Positions 60,679-64,000 of a stretch of 64,000 nucleotides of DNA are shown piece after piece; within the stretch, counting starts at the first letter, position 1, and the number at the start of each line of letters is the position of its first letter. Position numbers and translations under genes: made by a program. Source of the DNA: Kineococcus rhizosphaerae (lineage in GTDB: Bacteria; Actinomycetota; Actinomycetes; Actinomycetales; Kineococcaceae); assembly GCF_003002055.1 (NCBI RefSeq), contig NZ_PVZF01000004.1:248001-312000 (forward strand), read 5' to 3'. The notes below the pieces were generated by a model. It did not search any database. It was given only the letters and a program-made list of their open reading frames with translations, and had not been told where the DNA came from.

Positions 60679-62721
60679 TCAGCCGGGGGCGTCGGGGCCT
60701 CCGGCGTACCCGCCGGCGGCGGCCAGGCGCCGCAGGAAGTCCGCCGCGATCGGTGCGGCGACGGTCCCCCCGCTCACGCCGTCGGTGACGAACACCGCGA
60801 ACGCCAGCCCGTCCTGGTAGCCGATCGTCCACGCGTGCGTGGCCGGGGGGACGGCCGTGCCGTACTCGGCGGTCCCCGTCTTGGCGTGCACGGGCCCACC
60901 GGGGACGGCGGCGAGCACGGTCGCCGTCCCCGCGGTGACGACGTCGCGCATCAGCCCGTCGAGCGTCGTCAGCAGGGCCGGGTCGGCGGCCGTCGCCGGG
61001 GCCGACGGTTCGGCCTGCGCGGGGTCCAGGACGACCGTGGGCCGGCGCAACCCGCCCGCGGCGACCGACGCCGCGGCGACGGCCATCGCCAGCGGCGAGA
61101 CGAGGGTGCGCCCCTGCCCGAAGCTCGCCGCCGCCAGGTCGACCTTCGACTCGGCGGGCGGGACGTCACCGGCGAACGCGTCCACGCCGGGGGCCCACTC
61201 GGCCCCCACGCCCAGTTCCGCCGCCGCCCGGGGCAGGTCGTCGTCGCCCAGCCGGGGGCTGAGGCTCGCGAACGCGGTGTTGCAGGACCGGGCGAAGTCC
61301 GTGCGGAACGGCACGTCGCCGAACGCCTCGTCCTCGAAGTTGGAGAACGACCTCCCGTCGACGGTGTACGTCGGGGTGCAGGGCACGTCCTCCCCCACGT
61401 CCAGCCCGTTCGCCAGCAGGGCCAGCGTCGTGACGACCTTGAACGTCGACCCCGGAGGGAACCGGCCCGTGAGCGCGCGGTCCCCGCCGTCGACGGGGAA
61501 GTTGGAGACCGCGACGACGTCTCCCGTCGCGACGTCGACGGCGACGAGGGCGGCCGGCGCCGGACTGGCCGCGAGGGCGTCGTCGGCGCTCGTCTGGACA
61601 CCTGCGTCGAGCGTCGTCGTCACGGTCCGCCCGGGTGCGGGCGCGACGCGGAACAGTTCCGCGGAGGTGGCGGCCGTTCCGCCCTGGGCGCGCACGACGA
61701 TCCCGACCCGGCCCGCGAGCCGGTCGTCGAAGGTCTTCTGCAGACCCGACAACCCCGCCAGGTCGCCCGCCGCGTACCGGCCCGCCGAGCCCTGCACGAC
61801 CTCGGCGGTGACCTGTCCCACGCTCCCGAGCAGGGCGCGGGCGAAACCCCGGGTCGGCGCCAGCGGCAGGGTGGATTCGGCGAAGACCGCACCGGGGACG
61901 GGCTGCAGCTGACTGCGCTGGGCGTCGTAGTCGCTGCGCCGCAACGTGATGACTTCGACGAAGGCGTCGGGTGAGGCCTGCTGGATCCGGGTTGCCAGCG
62001 CAGCCGGGTCCAGCCCTAGGAGCGCGCCGAGGGAGTTCGCCGTCGCGACGGGGTCGGTGGTGCGCGAGGGCTGGACACCCACCCGGACGACGGGGGTCGC
62101 GGTCACGACGGGGGATCCGTCCCGCCCCAGCACGTCGGCGCGCGGGGGCGCGTCGCGCTCCAGGGCGAAGGTGGCCCCGGACGCCAGCGCGGGGTGCACG
62201 AGCGCGGGTTCCCACACCGGGCGCCAGGACCCGTCCTGCTGCCGCCGCAGACCGGCCGTCGTGGTGTACCGGAACAGGGCGCCGTCCGGGGCGCCGAGGT
62301 GGGCGCCGAGGTCGAACGCGACCTCCAGCACGGCGCTCGCCCGTCCGCGGTCGGCGGCCGCGGTGTCCACGGACACGACGCGCACGGTCGGCGTCACGGC
62401 CGACAGGCCCGCGGTCAGCCGGGCGTACTCGCCGGGCAGGTCGGCGGGCAGGGCCCCGGTGGCGGCGACGAAGGCGACGTCGCCCGGCGTCCCGGCGGAC
62501 CAGGCCGCGGCCAGGGCCCGTGCGGCGGCGTCCGCACCGTCGGCGGGGTCCGGGCGGGAGAGCCACCACCAGGCGCTGCCGCCCAGACCGGCCGCCACGA
62601 CCGCCGAGCTGGCCACCAGGGCCCGGCGGCGCAGACGTCCGCGCTGGTCAGGGGACCGGGACGGGTCGGGCGGCCCCGGGGTGGAGGACGGGTTCGACGG
62701 CTCGTCGGCGTTGTCACTCAT
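60679..62721 (-). CDS. class B penicillin-binding protein with MecA-like N-terminal domain
   Basis: ATG 62721 (MSDNADEPSNPSS) gives 680 residues; a GTG at 62739 is an alternative. A Pro/Ser-rich cytoplasmic tail, a membrane anchor (about 36-57), an NTF2-like MecA_N domain (about 65-190), a dimerisation region and a transpeptidase with STFK (about 420), SCN and KTGTAEYG. It cross-links peptidoglycan; the NTF2 domain is shared with MecA (PBP2a) but beta-lactam response cannot be read from sequence. No ribosome site is evident; a palindrome overlaps the ATG. Confidence 0.92.
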   Translation of the reverse strand: MSDNADEPSNPSSTPGPPDPSRSPDQRGRLRRRALVASSAVVAAGLGGSAWWWLSRPDPADGADAAARALAAAWSAGTPGDVAFVAATGALPADLPGEYARLTAGLSAVTPTVRVVSVDTAAADRGRASAVLEVAFDLGAHLGAPDGALFRYTTTAGLRRQQDGSWRPVWEPALVHPALASGATFALERDAPPRADVLGRDGSPVVTATPVVRVGVQPSRTTDPVATANSLGALLGLDPAALATRIQQASPDAFVEVITLRRSDYDAQRSQLQPVPGAVFAESTLPLAPTRGFARALLGSVGQVTAEVVQGSAGRYAAGDLAGLSGLQKTFDDRLAGRVGIVVRAQGGTAATSAELFRVAPAPGRTVTTTLDAGVQTSADDALAASPAPAALVAVDVATGDVVAVSNFPVDGGDRALTGRFPPGSTFKVVTTLALLANGLDVGEDVPCTPTYTVDGRSFSNFEDEAFGDVPFRTDFARSCNTAFASLSPRLGDDDLPRAAAELGVGAEWAPGVDAFAGDVPPAESKVDLAAASFGQGRTLVSPLAMAVAAASVAAGGLRRPTVVLDPAQAEPSAPATAADPALLTTLDGLMRDVVTAGTATVLAAVPGGPVHAKTGTAEYGTAVPPATHAWTIGYQDGLAFAVFVTDGVSGGTVAAPIAADFLRRLAAAGGYAGGPDAPG

Positions 62722-62729
62722 CGTGAGTG
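62715..62729. promoter_or_regulatory. palindrome CACTCA-TCG-TGAGTG over the PBP start codon
   Basis: Perfect 6-bp arms around 3 nt, covering the ATG. Candidate operator or translation-control stem; short enough to be chance. Confidence 0.3.
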
Positions 62730-62767
62730 ATGCTCGCACGCGGCGGGCTGCTAACCTGCAGTGCGTT

Positions 62768-62856
62768 GGAGGCGTCGCATAGTGGCCTAGTGCGCCCGCC
62801 TGCTAAGCGGGTTGGGGGTTAACACCCCCTCGCGGGTTCAAATCCCGCCGCCTCCG
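62768..62856 (+). tRNA. tRNA-Ser(GCT)
   Basis: 89 nt class II tRNA: acceptor GGAGGCG/CGCCTCC, anticodon loop CTGCTAA (GCT, decoding AGC/AGU), a long variable arm GGGGGTTAACACCCCC and T-arm GTTCAAATC. G73 is present; CCA is not encoded. Confidence 0.96.
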
Positions 62857-62862
62857 CCGGAC

Positions 62863-62897
62863 GAGGGCCCCGGTCGCACACCGCGACCGGGGCCCTC
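62863..62897 (+). terminator. terminator after tRNA-Ser
   Basis: Perfect 15-bp stem (GAGGGCCCCGGTCGC) with loop ACACC, then TGTCGTTCC. Confidence 0.85.
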
Positions 62898-63001
62898 TGT
62901 CGTTCCCCGGGCAGGGCAGAGGCGTTGCGCCGCAATCGATTGGTGACGACGGCCGAAGCCCGCTACAGTAGTCGTCAACGGCGCACCGCGGTGCGCCGGA
63001 C

Positions 63002-63074
63002 GCGCCCGTAGCTCAACGGATAGAGCATCTGACTACGGATCAGAAGGTTAGGGGTTCGAATCCCTTCGGGCGCA
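63002..63074 (+). tRNA. tRNA-Arg(ACG)
   Basis: 73 nt: acceptor GCGCCCG/CGGGCGC with A73, anticodon loop CTACGGA (ACG, wobble inosine expected, decoding CGU/CGC/CGA), T-arm GTTCGAATC. CCA not encoded. Confidence 0.96.
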
Positions 63075-63086
63075 CACCGCACGACG

Positions 63087-63114
63087 AGAGGCCCCCGGTT
63101 CGCCGGGGGCCTCT
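63087..63114 (+). terminator. terminator after tRNA-Arg
   Basis: 12-bp stem AGAGGCCCCCGG with a TTCG tetraloop, followed by TCTCGTTCC. Confidence 0.88.
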
Positions 63115-63825
63115 TCTCGTTCCGCCCCCGCCCCCGCCGACGGCCGGGCGGCCCGGACGACGCCCCGGGCGAGCCGGCCACCCGTGGCGCGGGGCACCCC
63201 CTCCCGGACCCCGCCACCGGACCCCGCCGCCGGAGCGGGACCTCGGGCGCCCGGCGCGGACGCCCACCAGGGGGCCCGGTCGGGGAGCCGATCCGGAAGC
63301 AGACAGCAGGCCCACCCGGAAGCCGACGGGAGGCCCACCCGGAAGCCGACGGGAGGCCGCCCCGGAATGCCGGACGGCGAGAACGCACCACCGGACCGGG
63401 CCGCGGAGAATGCCGGCGGAACCCGCGCTCGGCACCGCCCCGAACTCCCGCCGCGAGTTCGTCGTGAACTCCTGCGCGAACCCCTCGCGGACCCGCGCGG
63501 TGGAGTTCACCGGGAACGCGTCCCGCGCCCCGGGAGCGGAGAGGACGCTGGAGCCCCGAAGCCGCCGCGACCCGCACCGGAGCCCGCAACCGCACCGTGA
63601 ACCAGCGTGAACCGCCGCCGTGAACCGCCTCCGGGGAGGGCGCCCGGAGAACCGCGTTCCCGGGCAGTTCCCACCGGTTCCGCACACTGTTCTCGGACGG
63701 TGATAGCGCGAGAACAGCGTGAACAGGTGAACTCGTCAGAGAATCCATGGTTCGATGCGCGAACTCTCACGGAACTGTGGTTTCATTGCTTCAGCATTGT
63801 CCAGCCACTTCCCCGGGAGCCCAGC
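63115..63825. other. 711-bp gene-free region rich in repeats and GTGAAC motifs
   Basis: No credible gene. The first part is Pro/Arg-coding low complexity with 23-bp repeats. From 63464 to 63732, GTGAAC or its complement occurs seven times (for example 63464, 63597, 63607, 63620, 63719, 63727), and CTGTTCTCG/CGAGAACAG (63687-63717) is a 9-bp inverted repeat with 13-nt spacer. Likely regulatory region of the next gene. Confidence 0.5.
63309..63354. repeat. two 23-bp tandem repeats
   Basis: Unit starts GGCCCACCCGGAAGCCGACG; a third, decayed copy follows and weaker ones precede. Confidence 0.85.
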
Positions 63826-64000
63826 ATGGCAAGTCACGACGTTGCACTGAAGGTGGCCACCGAACTGCCCGTCGGTGCCGTCGACCTCGAGATCCCCGTC
63901 AAGCGGAACGGTCGCAAGATCGGCACCTTCACGGTGAACGCGAACGGTGTCTCGTGGAACCCGGCGACCGCGAAGGCCGCCACCAACGTGTCGTGGGAGG
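63826..64000 (+). CDS. small conserved protein of unknown function, 5' fragment
   Basis: ATG 63826 follows GGGAG at 7 nt; 58 codons are visible before the window ends. The beta-rich sequence (VDLEIPVKRNGRKIGTF, then ANGVSWNPATAKAATNVSWE) resembles a widespread family of small bacterial proteins containing an E.xV...G..IG.. and ...W....W pattern, whose function is unknown. Completion of the gene lies outside the window. Confidence 0.6.
   Translation, partial: MASHDVALKVATELPVGAVDLEIPVKRNGRKIGTFTVNANGVSWNPATAKAATNVSWE

Noticed and set aside
52284-60832. Many long minus- and plus-strand ORFs overlapping real genes (e.g. antisense frames hundreds of codons long)
   Set aside because: Composition is Arg/Pro/Ala/Gly-rich, with no motifs, and each lies opposite a gene with clear family signatures; typical of very high GC DNA.
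63184-63600. 139-codon ORF in the last intergenic region
   Set aside because: Low-complexity Pro/Arg/Gly sequence with tandem repeats, no ribosome site, no recognisable domain.
1-64000. CRISPR array, integrase, transposase or phage genes
   Set aside because: No short regularly spaced repeats with unique spacers and no mobile-element proteins were seen; repeats here are palindromes and coding tandem repeats.

Overview
The window is about 64 kb of very GC-rich DNA with dense GTG starts, GTGA gene overlaps and Lsr/Tad/FolE-FtsH gene orders typical of Actinobacteria. Gene order and the very high GC suggest Kineosporiaceae (for example Kineococcus); that assignment is inference from memory of the group, not a database match. 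No phage, integrase, IS element, plasmid function, CRISPR array or rRNA was seen; this is mostly core chromosome with a few accessory genes.

Layout. 1-6.7 kb (minus strand): a folate/housekeeping operon read tilS-hpt-ftsH-folE-folP-folB-folK-DUF3180-aminotransferase, almost every junction a 4-bp GTGA overlap. 6.7-11.5 kb: a zinc metalloprotease, a PBP4-type carboxypeptidase, inorganic pyrophosphatase and a secreted NlpC/P60 hydrolase. 11.6-18.4 kb: a MerR regulator, a small membrane protein, an SMP-30 lactonase-like protein, an unusual F420-type nitroreductase/FAD-oxidase fusion and a large AfsR-like regulator. 18.4-22.2 kb: a CitA/CitB-like two-component system divergent from the C4-dicarboxylate carrier it probably controls. 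22.2-24.8 kb: metX and metY. 25-32 kb: a medium-chain dehydrogenase, a GGDEF-EAL enzyme, a DedA protein and an EAL-HDOD protein. 32.4-35 kb: tRNA-Thr, a thioredoxin-reductase-like flavoprotein, a methyltransferase and a divergent XRE-cupin regulator. 35-39 kb: a large secreted metzincin with eight FN3 domains. 39-48 kb: a lipoprotein hydrolase, holB, an MFS-thymidylate kinase fusion, an acyltransferase and topA. 48-55.7 kb: a methyltransferase, the membrane pyrophosphatase, a STAS / degenerate anti-sigma pair and an MrfA-like helicase. 55.7-60.3 kb: a Tad/Flp-type pilus locus (ssd, tadA, tadB, tadC, pilin-like DUF4244, two TadE-like proteins), in the same relative order as M. tuberculosis Rv3660c-Rv3654c. 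60.7-64 kb: a transpeptidase PBP, tRNA-Ser, tRNA-Arg and the start of a small conserved protein.

The most unusual signal is a family of 53-bp near-perfect palindromes (seven copies). Five share the arm CGGCACGTTGACTC, two share CGGACCGTTGACGC or a one-base variant. Most sit at gene ends, but one lies in frame inside tilS and one supplies the stop codon of the flavoprotein gene. Other signals worth attention are the nitroreductase/FAD-oxidase fusion, a duplicated tmk-holB junction encoding a chain of overlapping mini-ORFs, a 50-bp module shared by the two halves of the Tad locus, and an anti-sigma-like protein lacking ATP-binding residues.
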